A stretch of DNA of 64,000 nucleotides. Source: Gemmiger formicilis (GTDB taxonomy: Bacteria; Bacillota; Clostridia; Oscillospirales; Ruminococcaceae). The number at the start of each line of letters is the position of its first letter. Position 1 is the stretch's first letter. The position numbers were made by a program, and so were the translations under genes. Location of the stretch: NCBI RefSeq assembly GCF_018784445.1, contig NZ_WQOH01000014.1, positions 124,001 to 188,000 of the forward strand, written 5' to 3'. Shown piece after piece: positions 34,323 through 42,351 of this stretch. Below the pieces are notes generated by a model. That model ran no database searches, had not been told where the DNA came from, and worked only from the letters and a program-made list of their open reading frames with translations.

Positions 34323-35759
34323 ATGATCGTTTTATGGTTGATTCTGGCGGTTGTCGTCATGCTGGCCGCCGTGGTACTGGTGCGCACGGCCCGCTTTACG
34401 CCGGGCGCTGCCCCCGCTGTGCCCGAGGGCGAGGAAACCATCGACCGTGACAAGGCCGTGGAAAATCTGCGCACCCTCATCCGCTGCCGTACCGTCTCCA
34501 ACACGAACCACGCGCTGGAAGACGATGCCGAGTTTGAAAAGCTCATCAATACCCTGCCGACGCTCTATCCCAACGTTTTCAAGACCTGCAAGTTTGAGCG
34601 CCTTGAGGACCGTGGCCTGCTGTTCACCTGGTCCGGCAAGGAGCACACCGAGCCGACCGTATTGATGGCTCACTATGACGTCGTCGACGTTGACGAGGCA
34701 GGCTGGAAGAAGCCGCCGTTTGAGGGCGTGCTGGAAGATGGCGTGCTCTGGGGCCGCGGTGCGCTGGACACGAAAGTTACTTTTAACGGCGTGCTGACCG
34801 CTGCTGACAAACTGATTGGCGAGGGCTACACCCCCGCGCAGGATATCTACTTTGCATTCAGCGGCGGCGAGGAAGTCAACGGCCTGGGCGCGGTACACAT
34901 TGTAGATTGGTTTGAAGCCAACCACATTACCCCGGCGCTGGTTGTGGATGAGGGCGGCGCGGTCGTCGAGGATGTGTTCCCCGGCGTCAAGCAACCCTGC
35001 GGACTGATTGGCATTGCGGAAAAAGGTATGCTGAACGTGGAGTACAAGGTCAAGTCCGGCGGCGGCCACGCCAGCGCGCCCAAACCCCACAGCCCGCTTG
35101 TGGCCCTGAGCGAAGCCTGCACCAAGATCGAGAACCACCCCTTCAAGGCGCACGTCACAAAGCCAGTGGCCGAAATGTTCGATACGCTGGGCCGTTACTC
35201 CAACGTTACCTATCGCATGATCTTTGCCAACCTCTGGCTGTTCGGCGGCGTGCTGGATTCCATCTGCCGTAAGAGCGGCGGCGAGCTGAACGCCCTGATG
35301 CGCACGACGGTGGCCTTTACCCAGGCCAAGGGCAGTGCGGGCCGCAACGTCATCCCGCCCGAGGCAGCCTTTATCAGCAACCTGCGCCTGAACCCCGAGG
35401 ACACGATGGACAGTGCTCTTGCCTACCTGAAAGAGACCATCAACGACCCCGCCGTCGAGATCACGAAGCTGGAAGGCATGAACCCGAGCCGTATCAGCGA
35501 GACGAACTGCCCTGCCTGGGACAAGGTCGCCAGCGCTGTGGCAGGCACCTGGAAGGGCTGTCTTGTCTCGCCCTATTTGATGGTGCAGTGCTCCGACAGC
35601 CGCCACTATGGCCGTATCAGCGACCATGTGTACCGTTTCTCGGCTATGGATCTGACCGCCGAGGAGCGCGGCACCCTGCATGGCAACAACGAACGCATCC
35701 GCGTCGAGACCGTTGGTCGTGCCGTGGAGTTTTACGTCCGTTTGATGCGGCAGTGCTGA
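34323..35759 (+). CDS. Membrane-anchored M20-family peptidase
   Basis: 478-residue zinc hydrolase of the M20 (carboxypeptidase/PM20D1-like) family. An N-terminal membrane helix (residues 2-21) anchors it. Metal ligands fit the family: H117 in LMAHYDVVDV, D149 in GALDTKVTF, E183/E184 in SGGEEVNG, a DEGG segment, and H453 in LHGNNERI. A dimerisation-type lid lies between. It is third in the operon after two unknown membrane proteins, so cleavage of an imported or periplasm-facing peptide or N-acyl amino acid is plausible; the substrate is unknown. Confidence 0.88.
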   Translation: MIVLWLILAVVVMLAAVVLVRTARFTPGAAPAVPEGEETIDRDKAVENLRTLIRCRTVSNTNHALEDDAEFEKLINTLPTLYPNVFKTCKFERLEDRGLLFTWSGKEHTEPTVLMAHYDVVDVDEAGWKKPPFEGVLEDGVLWGRGALDTKVTFNGVLTAADKLIGEGYTPAQDIYFAFSGGEEVNGLGAVHIVDWFEANHITPALVVDEGGAVVEDVFPGVKQPCGLIGIAEKGMLNVEYKVKSGGGHASAPKPHSPLVALSEACTKIENHPFKAHVTKPVAEMFDTLGRYSNVTYRMIFANLWLFGGVLDSICRKSGGELNALMRTTVAFTQAKGSAGRNVIPPEAAFISNLRLNPEDTMDSALAYLKETINDPAVEITKLEGMNPSRISETNCPAWDKVASAVAGTWKGCLVSPYLMVQCSDSRHYGRISDHVYRFSAMDLTAEERGTLHGNNERIRVETVGRAVEFYVRLMRQC

Positions 35760-35777
35760 GAAAATAAGCATACAAAG

Positions 35778-35811
35778 AGGTGCAGCCCGTTTGAAGTGCT
35801 GCACCTTTTAC
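35778..35811 (+). terminator. Terminator after the M20 peptidase operon
   Basis: AGGTGCAGC (35778-35786) and GCTGCACCT (35798-35806) form a 9-bp stem followed by TTTA. Confidence 0.8.
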
Positions 35812-35862
35812 TGTTTATATCCCGAAATGTATAGAGGGAGGCATTCTCGATGCCCAATCATA

Positions 35863-36050
35863 CAAACTGGAATTGAGATTTCATATATTCCAAGGGATTT
35901 AATAACTGTTATATTTTATTATCAAATATCTCTCAATCCCTTGAAAACACAAAGTTTATCGCAGGTGAGCTTTCCCTTATTGTTTCCCTTGCGTTATATC
36001 GTCCCACCAGTGTTTACGAACTCTGATAAGGGCAAAAACAAGGGCAAGAA
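35863..36050. repeat. Left end: candidate attL and integrase arm-type repeats
   Basis: CAAACTGGAATT at 35863-35874 recurs at the right end. CTTTCCCTTATTGTTTCCC (35970-35988) and TAAGGGCAAAAACAAGGG (36027-36044) match the repeats beside int with few differences. The rest of 35812-36159 shows no gene. Confidence 0.5.
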
Positions 36051-36159
36051 AATTATATAAAACAGTATAACACAAAATAAAAGTGACATTGTGAACTGAT
36101 TGAAATGCTTCTGATTTTTGCAACAAATGATTGATTTAACGATAAGGAGATTTGATACG

Positions 36160-36399
36160 ATGAGAACAATATTTGCAGAATACAATCCCAAGCGCAACAG
36201 TATTGATGTTTACACCTCTGTTGGCTATATGCTCCGCATTGACTGTTGGGAAGCTGAAAAGAACTTAAAAACCACACCAGGATCAGACTGTGCATTAAAC
36301 GCACTCGCCATTGATGAACCTCTTGAATATGCCAAATTATATCTTGATGGAAATTTGCAGATGTGGGTAGATGCGGAAGACTCATTAGATATTTTTTAA
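36160..36399 (+). CDS. DUF6061-like small protein
   Basis: 79-residue protein, MRTIFAEYNPKRNSIDVYTS, with GYMLRIDCWEAEKN and EPLEYAKLYLDGNLQMWVD near the end. It resembles the DUF6061 family, small proteins common on mobile elements of gut Clostridia; function unknown. AAGGAG lies 10 bases before ATG 36160. It is the first gene inside the left end and is followed by a strong terminator. Confidence 0.7.
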   Translation: MRTIFAEYNPKRNSIDVYTSVGYMLRIDCWEAEKNLKTTPGSDCALNALAIDEPLEYAKLYLDGNLQMWVDAEDSLDIF

Positions 36400-36481
36400 T
36401 TTTTAAACAAATACAACAGTTTAAATCGCTATTAACCACAATATTTCCGGAAAATTCATCATAGGTTTGTGCAAATGCAAA

Positions 36482-36516
36482 GAAACGGCGGCTCTGAAAA
36501 TCAAAGCCGCCGTTTC
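36482..36516 (+). terminator. Terminator after the DUF6061-like gene
   Basis: GAAACGGCGGCT (36482-36493) and AGCCGCCGTTTC (36505-36516) form a perfect 12-bp stem. The T-run is weak. Confidence 0.65.
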
Positions 36517-36538
36517 ATAGGCGCGTGAAAATGTGTGG

Positions 36539-36890
36539 TGTGCGCCCCGTCAAGTAGACAATTAAAAAAATATAGGTTTTTTGCTACCCAGATCATGCTG
36601 GGTAGCATTTTTATGCTGCCATAAGCATGTCATGGTATTCCATTGGCGTTAGAATACCGAGACCTCGTTGAGGTCTGTCATTTCTGTAATAATCTATATA
36701 TTCAACAATCGCGGAGACTAATTCTTCTCTACTATGAAATTTCTTCTTGTAATACATTTCTCGTTTTAAAATTCCCCAGAACCCTTCCATTGGACCATTG
36801 TCTGTACAATGAGCAACACGTGACATACTTTGAGTCATTCCAGCTTGTTCCAGTTTATGATGAAATGCCCTGGACGTATATTTGCTGGGG
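36539..36890 (-). mobile_element. IS3-family remnant
   Basis: One IS end begins TGTGCGCCCCGTCAAGTAGA at 36539, as in IS3-family elements. It is followed by the hairpin GCTACCCAG/CTGGGTAGC and the end of the transposase gene. The other IS end and most of the transposase are missing: the copy breaks off at about 36885, against the serine recombinase stop codon. Confidence 0.75.
36611..36890 (-). pseudogene. IS3-type transposase OrfB, C-terminal fragment
   Basis: Only the last 90 or so residues of the integrase-core transposase remain. SMSRVAHCTDNGPMEGFWG holds the last part of the DDE core, with the glutamate in MEGFWGILK, and YIDYYRNDRPQRGL is the usual IS3 ending. Readable sequence starts near YTSRAFHHKLEQAG. 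The catalytic aspartates lie in the lost part, so it cannot transpose by itself. Confidence 0.85.
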
Positions 36891-38564
36891 TTAGATAGCG
36901 ATACTTTTTACATCTACCATGTTGCGGCGGTCATGGTTGACAACTTGCGTCGGCTCCTGCTCGGTATCAACCTGTCCGACAAAGCTATAATGGATTTCGA
37001 TTTTCCGGGTGTTGGTTTCCCGGTCTAATTCATGTATCAAAATACGGTCGATAAACTCATGGACGTTTTCATAGGTCAATTCCTGTATGTCGCTGTATTT
37101 CCCGACAATCTGAATAAACCTTGATATATCCCTTTTTCGCTCGGTAACGGTTGCGATCTGCTGTTGTAACTCGTCTATCCTTGCGGCAAGGGATTTCTTT
37201 TCGTCCTCATAGCCGGAAGTTAGAAACACAAACCGTTCATCTGTCAGTCTGCCTAATGCGTTGTCCTCATACAGCTTGCGGAAAAGCGTGTCAAGTTCGG
37301 TCATACGCGCCTGTGCTTTGAAAAGTTCCTTTTGCTGCTGCGCTAATGCCTTTCTCGCTTCCATGTCGCCGTACTCGGTAGCTTTACAGATAAAGTCCTG
37401 TTCGTGTTCCTTAACATACCGCAAAACCCGCCGCATATCTTCCAGCACTAAATCAAGAAGTACGTTTTTGCGGATATAATGAGAGGTACACTCGCTGCCT
37501 GTCCTTGCCCTGTTGCGCCATGCGCCGCAAGAATAGGAAAACTTGCGCGGCTCGATATTTACGCCCTGTTGGTAATACATCTTATGTCTGCAACCAGCGC
37601 AAAACAGCAAGCCGGAAAAAATATCAATCTCCGCTGCTTTTGTCGGGCGGTGGCGGGTAGCAATCCGCTTTTGCGCAAGTTCAAAGGTTTCCTCGTCAAC
37701 AAGCGGCTCATGGGTGTTTGGGAAGAAATAGCGTTGTTCTTCTTCGTTCTTCCGGGTCTTTTTCGACTTGTAGGATACCTTGTGAGTTTTCGCGGTTATG
37801 GTATGCCCTAAATATTCCTGCCTTGCTAATATGTCATAGAGCGTTTTGTCCGGCCAAGTATAGGGGGCGATCATTGCCCGCTGATACCGCGCCTGTCCTG
37901 TACGCTGATAGCGCAACGCTCCAATCGTCAAGACTTTGTTTTCCGCAAGCCATTTTTGGATTTCGCACATACGCACGCCGCTAACAAACATAGCGAAAAC
38001 CTGTTTGACAATCGGCGCGGTTTCCGGGTCGGGTATAAGGTGGTGGCGGTTGTTCGGGTCTGGGATATAGCCGTATGGATATTCCCCGTTGACGCGCTCG
38101 CCTTTTTGCGCCTGTGCCTGTTTAACTGCGCGGATTTTCTTGCTTGTGTCGCGGGCGTAAAACTCGTTAAACCAGTTCCGCAAGGGGGTAAACTCGTTAT
38201 CCTCCCGCGCTGTGTCAACTCCGTCGTTGATCGCGATATAGCGTACTCCGTTTTCGGGAAATACAATCTCTATGAGTTCGCCCGTTTTCAGATAGTTTCT
38301 GCCAAGACGGGAAAGGTCTTTGGTAATGACCGTCGCCACTCGTCCGGCTTCCACTTCCTGCAACATCGCTTGCAGCCCCTCGCGCTCAAAACTCACGCCG
38401 GAAAATCCGTCGTCCACAAAAAACTTTGTGTTCAAAAAATGGTGTTCGTCCGCATAGCGTTGAAGTATCATTTTTTGGTGCTGTATGCTTCCGCTTTCTC
38501 CGGCTTGCATATCCTCTTGACTTAAACGGCAGTAAAGGGCGGTGATTTTATTCGACTGTAACAT
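36891..38564 (-). CDS. Large serine recombinase (TnpX/TndX type)
   Basis: 557-residue recombinase. The N-terminal resolvase domain has the nucleophile serine in TALYCRLSQED, followed by VDDGFSGVSFEREGLQAM and ITKDLSRLGRNYLKTGELIE. A recombinase domain, a zinc ribbon (FCAGCRHKMYYQ) and a coiled-coil C-terminus follow. This is the architecture of the excision/insertion enzymes of Tn4451 and Tn5397. ATG 38564 follows GGAAAGGAGG. Its stop directly adjoins the truncated IS3, marking one end of the inner fragment. Confidence 0.93.
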   Translation of the reverse strand: MLQSNKITALYCRLSQEDMQAGESGSIQHQKMILQRYADEHHFLNTKFFVDDGFSGVSFEREGLQAMLQEVEAGRVATVITKDLSRLGRNYLKTGELIEIVFPENGVRYIAINDGVDTAREDNEFTPLRNWFNEFYARDTSKKIRAVKQAQAQKGERVNGEYPYGYIPDPNNRHHLIPDPETAPIVKQVFAMFVSGVRMCEIQKWLAENKVLTIGALRYQRTGQARYQRAMIAPYTWPDKTLYDILARQEYLGHTITAKTHKVSYKSKKTRKNEEEQRYFFPNTHEPLVDEETFELAQKRIATRHRPTKAAEIDIFSGLLFCAGCRHKMYYQQGVNIEPRKFSYSCGAWRNRARTGSECTSHYIRKNVLLDLVLEDMRRVLRYVKEHEQDFICKATEYGDMEARKALAQQQKELFKAQARMTELDTLFRKLYEDNALGRLTDERFVFLTSGYEDEKKSLAARIDELQQQIATVTERKRDISRFIQIVGKYSDIQELTYENVHEFIDRILIHELDRETNTRKIEIHYSFVGQVDTEQEPTQVVNHDRRNMVDVKSIAI

Positions 38565-38641
38565 TAGTCCTCCTTTCCGACAGCCGAATAAACAGGTATA
38601 ATGTGTTGCTATCATTATACCATATCCCGCCGCCTAATGCA

Positions 38642-38815
38642 CTACTCGGACGCTAAAAATCCCGGATTTCCGGGCTTTTTCTGCAAATCCTTTACAATGA
38701 GTTTCTCAATCTTTTTATGGATTGTATCGGTTGCCTTTTCACTCGGCAACGCTTGAACAAGATAGGTGATTTTCCCTATTTTGCGTTCGGTTGTAATTGT
38801 CTGTTTTTTATCCAT
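38642..38815 (-). CDS. tnpW: TnpW-family transposon protein
   Basis: 57-residue protein MDKKQTITTERKIGKITYLV followed by SEKATDTIHKKIEKLI. It matches the small TnpW protein encoded next to tnpX on Tn4451-like elements; its function is unknown. AGGAGG lies before ATG 38815. It is 77 bases upstream of the serine recombinase on the same strand. Confidence 0.8.
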   Translation of the reverse strand: MDKKQTITTERKIGKITYLVQALPSEKATDTIHKKIEKLIVKDLQKKPGNPGFLASE

Positions 38816-39273
38816 TAGAAAAACCTCCTTTTCCTGTATGGATAAACTATATTCGTCAAAAGGCAAAAACGGGCGGTTGTTAGCTGCAACCTCACGGGAG
38901 TTTCACCCCGGCCCATGCTTATGGGTGCGCCGCGCAATACTTTGAGGGTGTTCAACGCGGGAGTATCATTGTGCCGCCTTGTATGTCGTCGCCCACAAGC
39001 TGCTAAACCTGTTTTACGGCGCGGTAGTTCTCGCTCGGCTTTTCCCCTATGGGGAAAAGCTGTCATGGCGTACCCGCCGACTGGCTCGGTACAGACGGAA
39101 TGTACCCGTTTGCCTGTTATGCTGCGCACCAAAGGCCGCTTTCTTTGTCAAAGAACAATAGGCTTTGTCGGCCTGCAAAAGCACATCAACAGCGGATATG
39201 CTTTTGCGGAACGACAAATAGCCCATAACGGGAAGCGTGGAAAGGGGACACGCTCCCCGCATGGGCTAAAAGA
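38816..39273. other. Gene-free block with hairpins in the Tn4451-like fragment
   Basis: 458 bases without a convincing gene, more GC-rich than its neighbours. It contains a perfect hairpin GCTTTTCCCC/GGGGAAAAGC (39038-39047, 39051-39060) and AAAAGCA/TGCTTTT near 39178-39206. A 71-codon minus frame exists but looks random. It may encode a structured RNA or contain a transfer or regulatory site. Confidence 0.45.
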
Positions 39274-39516
39274 TTATCCTACATGAAAAGCAAGGGTGCG
39301 GGTAATAAGGCGCACTTGCAGCCTGTTACGCATTTCCTCGTCCACATAGGAATAGGTATTGCCCGCGTCGTCTTTCAGCGTGCGGGTACAAAGTTTCGCT
39401 ATGTAACCCTCGTAGTGCTTCAAGATCGCGCACATGGCGGTTGTGTCGCCGTTTGCCGCTGCGGAAATGACAGGGAACGGCAACAGATTTTCAGACTTCC
39501 TAACGGTATTCATCAT
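39274..39516 (-). CDS. Helix-turn-helix protein of conjugative transposon type
   Basis: 80-residue protein starting MMNTVRKSENLLPFPVISAA, then AMCAILKHYEGYIAKLCTR. This is the short helix-turn-helix protein that accompanies the sigma-like gene on Tn916/Tn1549/Tn4451-type elements. Its ATGATG lies within the last codons of the sigma-like gene after GGAGGG, so the two overlap by 17 bases and are translationally coupled. Confidence 0.8.
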   Translation of the reverse strand: MMNTVRKSENLLPFPVISAAANGDTTAMCAILKHYEGYIAKLCTRTLKDDAGNTYSYVDEEMRNRLQVRLITRTLAFHVG

Positions 39517-39937
39517 CTGCTTTTCCCTCCAAATACTGTTTGATTTTCGCAAGCGCGGATTTCCTGTGCCGGAAAACCGTCGTGCGTACAACATTCAGCA
39601 GTTCGCCAATTTCCGCGTCGCTCATATCCAAGAAGTAGGACAAAAGGATAATGTCGCGTTTCCTTTCGGGCAAAGCGTTAAGGGCTTCGGCAAGCAGTTC
39701 ATTTTTGACGAGTACATCAAAGCCGGACACTTGAAAACGGAAATAATCGCTTTCGTATTCGTCCGTTGTGAAAAGCTGCGCGAGTTCGCTTTCGCTCAAA
39801 TCCGAAAAAGTAACTTCGCGTGCTGCGCGTTTCGCAAGAGTGCGGCGGTGGCTTTTCGCTTCGCCGACCAAAGTTTTCTTTGCTAATGCGTCGTACTGAT
39901 GTTGTATTCTTTCCTTGTCGGAAGAAGATAGCTCCAT
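39500..39937 (-). CDS. Sigma-70 family protein of the mobile element (region 4 type)
   Basis: 145-residue protein starting MELSSSDKERIQHQYDALAK. The C-terminal region-4 helix-turn-helix reads LPERKRDIILLSYFLDMSDAEIGELL. It is like the small sigma-like regulators (orf7 type) of conjugative transposons, which control element functions. ATG 39937 follows AGGAGG by 8 bases; a GTG three codons earlier would overlap that site. Confidence 0.85.
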   Translation of the reverse strand: MELSSSDKERIQHQYDALAKKTLVGEAKSHRRTLAKRAAREVTFSDLSESELAQLFTTDEYESDYFRFQVSGFDVLVKNELLAEALNALPERKRDIILLSYFLDMSDAEIGELLNVVRTTVFRHRKSALAKIKQYLEGKADDEYR

Positions 39938-40066
39938 AGAGTTCACCTCCTTCCCGCGTGGAGTAGAGGACGGGAGTTAAGGGCTTGTCCTCTCTGCCCC
40001 TTTCGCTCCGTACCCGTTCGGGAGATGGCTCTTGAGTGCGCTTTTCAGAAAAAAGTTGAAAAAAGC

Positions 40067-40101
40067 AAAATGCGCCCGTCCGCAAGACGCGGACGGGCGC
40101 A
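40067..40101 (-). terminator. Strong hairpin, minus-strand terminator
   Basis: TGCGCCCGTCCGC (40071-40083) and GCGGACGGGCGCA (40089-40101) form a 13-bp perfect stem followed on the minus strand by TTTTGCTTTTTT. Apart from this and the next terminator, 39938-40410 has no gene. Confidence 0.8.
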
Positions 40102-40330
40102 AAGGAAATGTAAGCAGTAGCTAAATGTATTGACAGTTCACATTCATAGCCGGAATATCCCGCTTGCGGAGCATAGCTTTTTTTGACCGCAAAGCATTAG
40201 GCGGGTTACAGTAAATAAAAATGGACACGGCGATACCTCCCCGATACCGCCGTATCCTTAAAAAAGGGCGACTTTAATACACTACCCGCAATCCATTCTA
40301 TAATAGGGAACAGCGGCTTTTGCGCAATAT

Positions 40331-40382
40331 TAAATAAAAAAGCCGATAACACATAGGTTTTTTGACCTAATGCGTTATCGGC
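40331..40382 (-). terminator. Terminator of the KTR/Cfr-like operon
   Basis: GTTATCGGC with GCCGATAAC (40374-40382, 40342-40350) plus inner pairing around AGGT/ACCT, followed on the minus strand by TTTTTTATTT. Confidence 0.88.
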
Positions 40383-40410
40383 TCTGCGTCTATGCGTCTG
40401 GCACTTTTAA

Positions 40411-41394
40411 TCATTTTTTTTTGAATTTATTATATGTGTTAGCTAACTGTCCACAAGCCGCGTTAATCTCTCTGCCATGAGAAACTCTCATAGTAACTTC
40501 AAGTCCTGCTTGCTCTAATTGATGTTTGAATGCAACTATTTCCCGTTTCTGTGGTGCTTTAATTCTTGAATTGCTTGTTGGGTTGTATTGTAACACGTTA
40601 ATCATAACTTTTTTGCCCCGAAACCATTTTGCAAGTTGTCTTACATCTGAGGGCCGGTCATTTATACCCGGTAAAAGCAAATACGCAAAGACAATTTTGC
40701 GATTATGCCTTTCAGAATAGGATAAGGCTTGCTTAACAACATCTTCAATAGCATATATGCGCATGTGAGGAATAATACGATTTCTTGCAGATTGTGTTGC
40801 TGCGTGTAAAGATATTGTCAACTGAATTTTAAGATGTTCCTCGCGCAATTTTTTTAATTGATCGACCGGACCAACTGTTGATATGGTAATGCCGTCGGTT
40901 GGAAAGTTGAGCCCATATCTATCTCGGAGAATATGGATTGCTTTTATCAAGTTGTCATAATTGAATAAAGGCTCTCCCATACCCATAAAAACGATACGGT
41001 TTACTTTTCGACGCAACAATATAATCTGTTGTACGATTTCTGACGATGTTAGATTACGAACAAAGCCATTTCGCCCGGACTCACAAAAAATACAACCAAC
41101 AGGACAACCGACTTGTGTGCTCACGCAAACAGTTCCACCATCTCGCCGCTTGATAAAAACCGTTTCAATGTATTTGTTGTCTTTCAGTTCGTAAACATAC
41201 TTTTCAGTATCACTGCTTTTGCAAATATTTTTTACCAACATTGATAGATTTTTTTTGCGTGGTAATTGCTTATATAATTCTTCATATAAGGCTTTTGCTT
41301 CATTCTCGCCAATAACTTCCGACATTTCTTTGTAAGTAAATCCGTATGGATCATTCCGTACTTCCGCAGGCGTATATTTAGGTAAACGTTTCAT
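40411..41394 (-). CDS. Cfr/RlmN-family radical SAM rRNA methyltransferase
   Basis: 327-residue member of the family that methylates adenine 2503 of 23S rRNA: RlmN at C2 (housekeeping), Cfr at C8 (resistance to phenicols, lincosamides, oxazolidinones, pleuromutilins, streptogramin A). The radical-SAM cluster cysteines are C97, C101 and C104 in VGCPVGCIFC, preceded by C90. The SAM motif GMGEP is at 138-142. The methyl-carrier cysteine is C314 in INAACGQL. It is shorter than RlmN (about 380), near Cfr (about 350), lies on a mobile element and sits behind an attenuator-like leader. C2 or C8 specificity cannot be read from sequence. Confidence 0.87.
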   Translation of the reverse strand: MKRLPKYTPAEVRNDPYGFTYKEMSEVIGENEAKALYEELYKQLPRKKNLSMLVKNICKSSDTEKYVYELKDNKYIETVFIKRRDGGTVCVSTQVGCPVGCIFCESGRNGFVRNLTSSEIVQQIILLRRKVNRIVFMGMGEPLFNYDNLIKAIHILRDRYGLNFPTDGITISTVGPVDQLKKLREEHLKIQLTISLHAATQSARNRIIPHMRIYAIEDVVKQALSYSERHNRKIVFAYLLLPGINDRPSDVRQLAKWFRGKKVMINVLQYNPTSNSRIKAPQKREIVAFKHQLEQAGLEVTMRVSHGREINAACGQLANTYNKFKKK

Positions 41395-41410
41395 TTTTAT
41401 ATCCTTTCTT

Positions 41411-41596
41411 CTAAATAATAAAAGTTTGTTTTTCTGTATTTTTGATTACAATCTCTAATTTTTCTACATCAATGATATGCGTCAATTTGCATTTAGGGCA
41501 GAAAAGAGGAAAATCTTTTAATACAGTATTATGAAATACTTGAACTCTCGTCTTTCCGTTACAAATCGGACATTTTATCCAATATTTTTTAAGCAT
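41411..41596 (-). CDS. Cysteine-rich KTR-domain protein
   Basis: 61-residue zinc-ribbon-like protein: KCPICNGKTRVQVFHN and FCPKCKLTHIID give two CxxC pairs with the KTR motif. Such proteins are typically encoded beside ribosome-protection tetracycline resistance genes on gut mobile elements; their function is unknown. It is followed after 16 bases by the Cfr-like gene, so the two form an operon. Confidence 0.85.
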   Translation of the reverse strand: MLKKYWIKCPICNGKTRVQVFHNTVLKDFPLFCPKCKLTHIIDVEKLEIVIKNTEKQTFII

Positions 41597-41621
41597 TATA
41601 TTTCACTCGTCCTTTTTACAC

Positions 41622-41666
41622 AAAAAAATGCAGGTCAATCCTCAACATGAGCATTGACCTGCATTT
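41622..41666 (-). terminator. Terminator at the end of the leader, before the KTR gene
   Basis: AAATGCAGGTCAAT and ATTGACCTGCATTT (41653-41666 with 41626-41639) form a 14-bp stem followed on the minus strand by a run of T. It lies between the leader promoter and the KTR/Cfr-like genes. Confidence 0.88.
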
Positions 41667-41762
41667 ATAATGCACAGAGCAGTACAACAAAACTAAGGCA
41701 TAGCTTGCACTATGTCTATACTATATCTATACGTCGTTAGTTTTTTGTATAGCATCCGCAAA

Positions 41763-41821
41763 ATAAGCATGACAAAAAAGCCCATGTTGAAAATGGGAAA
41801 ATCCTTTTTTTCAATGCTTAT
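41763..41821 (-). promoter_or_regulatory. Attenuator-like hairpin after the leader peptide
   Basis: On the minus strand ATAAGCAT pairs with ATGCTTAT around an inner stem CCCAT/ATGGG followed by CTTTTTTG. The 5' arm overlaps the stop codon of the leader peptide, so a ribosome there would change folding. GCATAGC in the leader peptide can also pair with GCTATGC downstream (41698-41705). Confidence 0.7.
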
Positions 41822-41844
41822 CTAATACGCATGCTATGCAACAT
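41818..41844 (-). CDS. Eight-codon leader peptide
   Basis: MLHSMRIR, with AGGAGG 8 bases before the ATG, ending inside the attenuator stem. Position and length fit a ribosome-stalling leader peptide of the kind found before antibiotic-resistance genes. Its role is inferred. Confidence 0.65.
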   Translation of the reverse strand: MLHSMRIR

Positions 41845-41872
41845 AAACGCCGCCTCCTTTTACATGAATTTT

Positions 41873-41901
41873 ATTTTATCAGAAAATCAGTCTACTGTCA
41901 A
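41873..41901 (-). promoter_or_regulatory. Promoter of the leader / KTR / Cfr-like operon
   Basis: Minus strand TTGACA (41901-41896), 17-base spacer, TAAAAT (41878-41873). Confidence 0.85.
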
Positions 41902-41994
41902 TACACAACAGGAAGTATTTAACCTAATGATATGAATTGTGTGGACATATCCAAAAAGAAAGGTGAACTGTAAAATGTAACAGGGTGAATGAAA

Positions 41995-42351
41995 ATGGCA
42001 AAAAGACCCGTACCATTGTACGACTTTAAGGCTTTCGGGGCAGCTATAAAAGCCGCGAGAAATGAATACGGCGAGAGCCGCAAAAAGGTAAGCGACGAGT
42101 TATATATTTCCCCGCGCTACCTTGCGAATATCGAGAACAAGGGACAACAGCCGAGTTTACAGGTATTCTATGACCTTGTAACCCGGTATCATATTTCGGT
42201 AGATCAATTTTTCTTCCCGAACAGCAATGCGGAGAAATCCACCGGGCGGCGGCAGCTTGACGCGCTGCTGGACGGTATGAGCGATAAAGGCATACGGATT
42301 GTAACCGCAACAGCAAGGGAGATAACGGAAGTCGAAAAAGCAGAGGATTAA
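41995..42351 (+). CDS. XRE-family regulator of the mobile element
   Basis: 118-residue protein with an N-terminal helix-turn-helix: FGAAIKAARNEYGESRKKVS, then ISPRYLANIENKGQQPSL, and a short C-terminal extension. This is the XRE protein often found before MobC and the relaxase on Tn1549/Tn4451-like elements. The start at 41995 is chosen over ATG 41989 because the ribosome binding site GGGTGA would be too close to the latter. Confidence 0.85.
   Translation: MAKRPVPLYDFKAFGAAIKAARNEYGESRKKVSDELYISPRYLANIENKGQQPSLQVFYDLVTRYHISVDQFFFPNSNAEKSTGRRQLDALLDGMSDKGIRIVTATAREITEVEKAED

Noticed and set aside
35812-36159. Repeats at the left end as a CRISPR array
   Set aside because: Only two imperfect copies, no regular spacers and no cas genes; they match the integrase-end repeats instead.
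36053-36439. 128-codon minus frame across the left end of the element
   Set aside because: AT-rich chance frame opposite the DUF6061-like gene; no coding signature.
39047-39262. 71-codon minus frame in the gene-free block
   Set aside because: No ribosome binding site and random-looking composition; hairpins in the DNA explain the sequence better.
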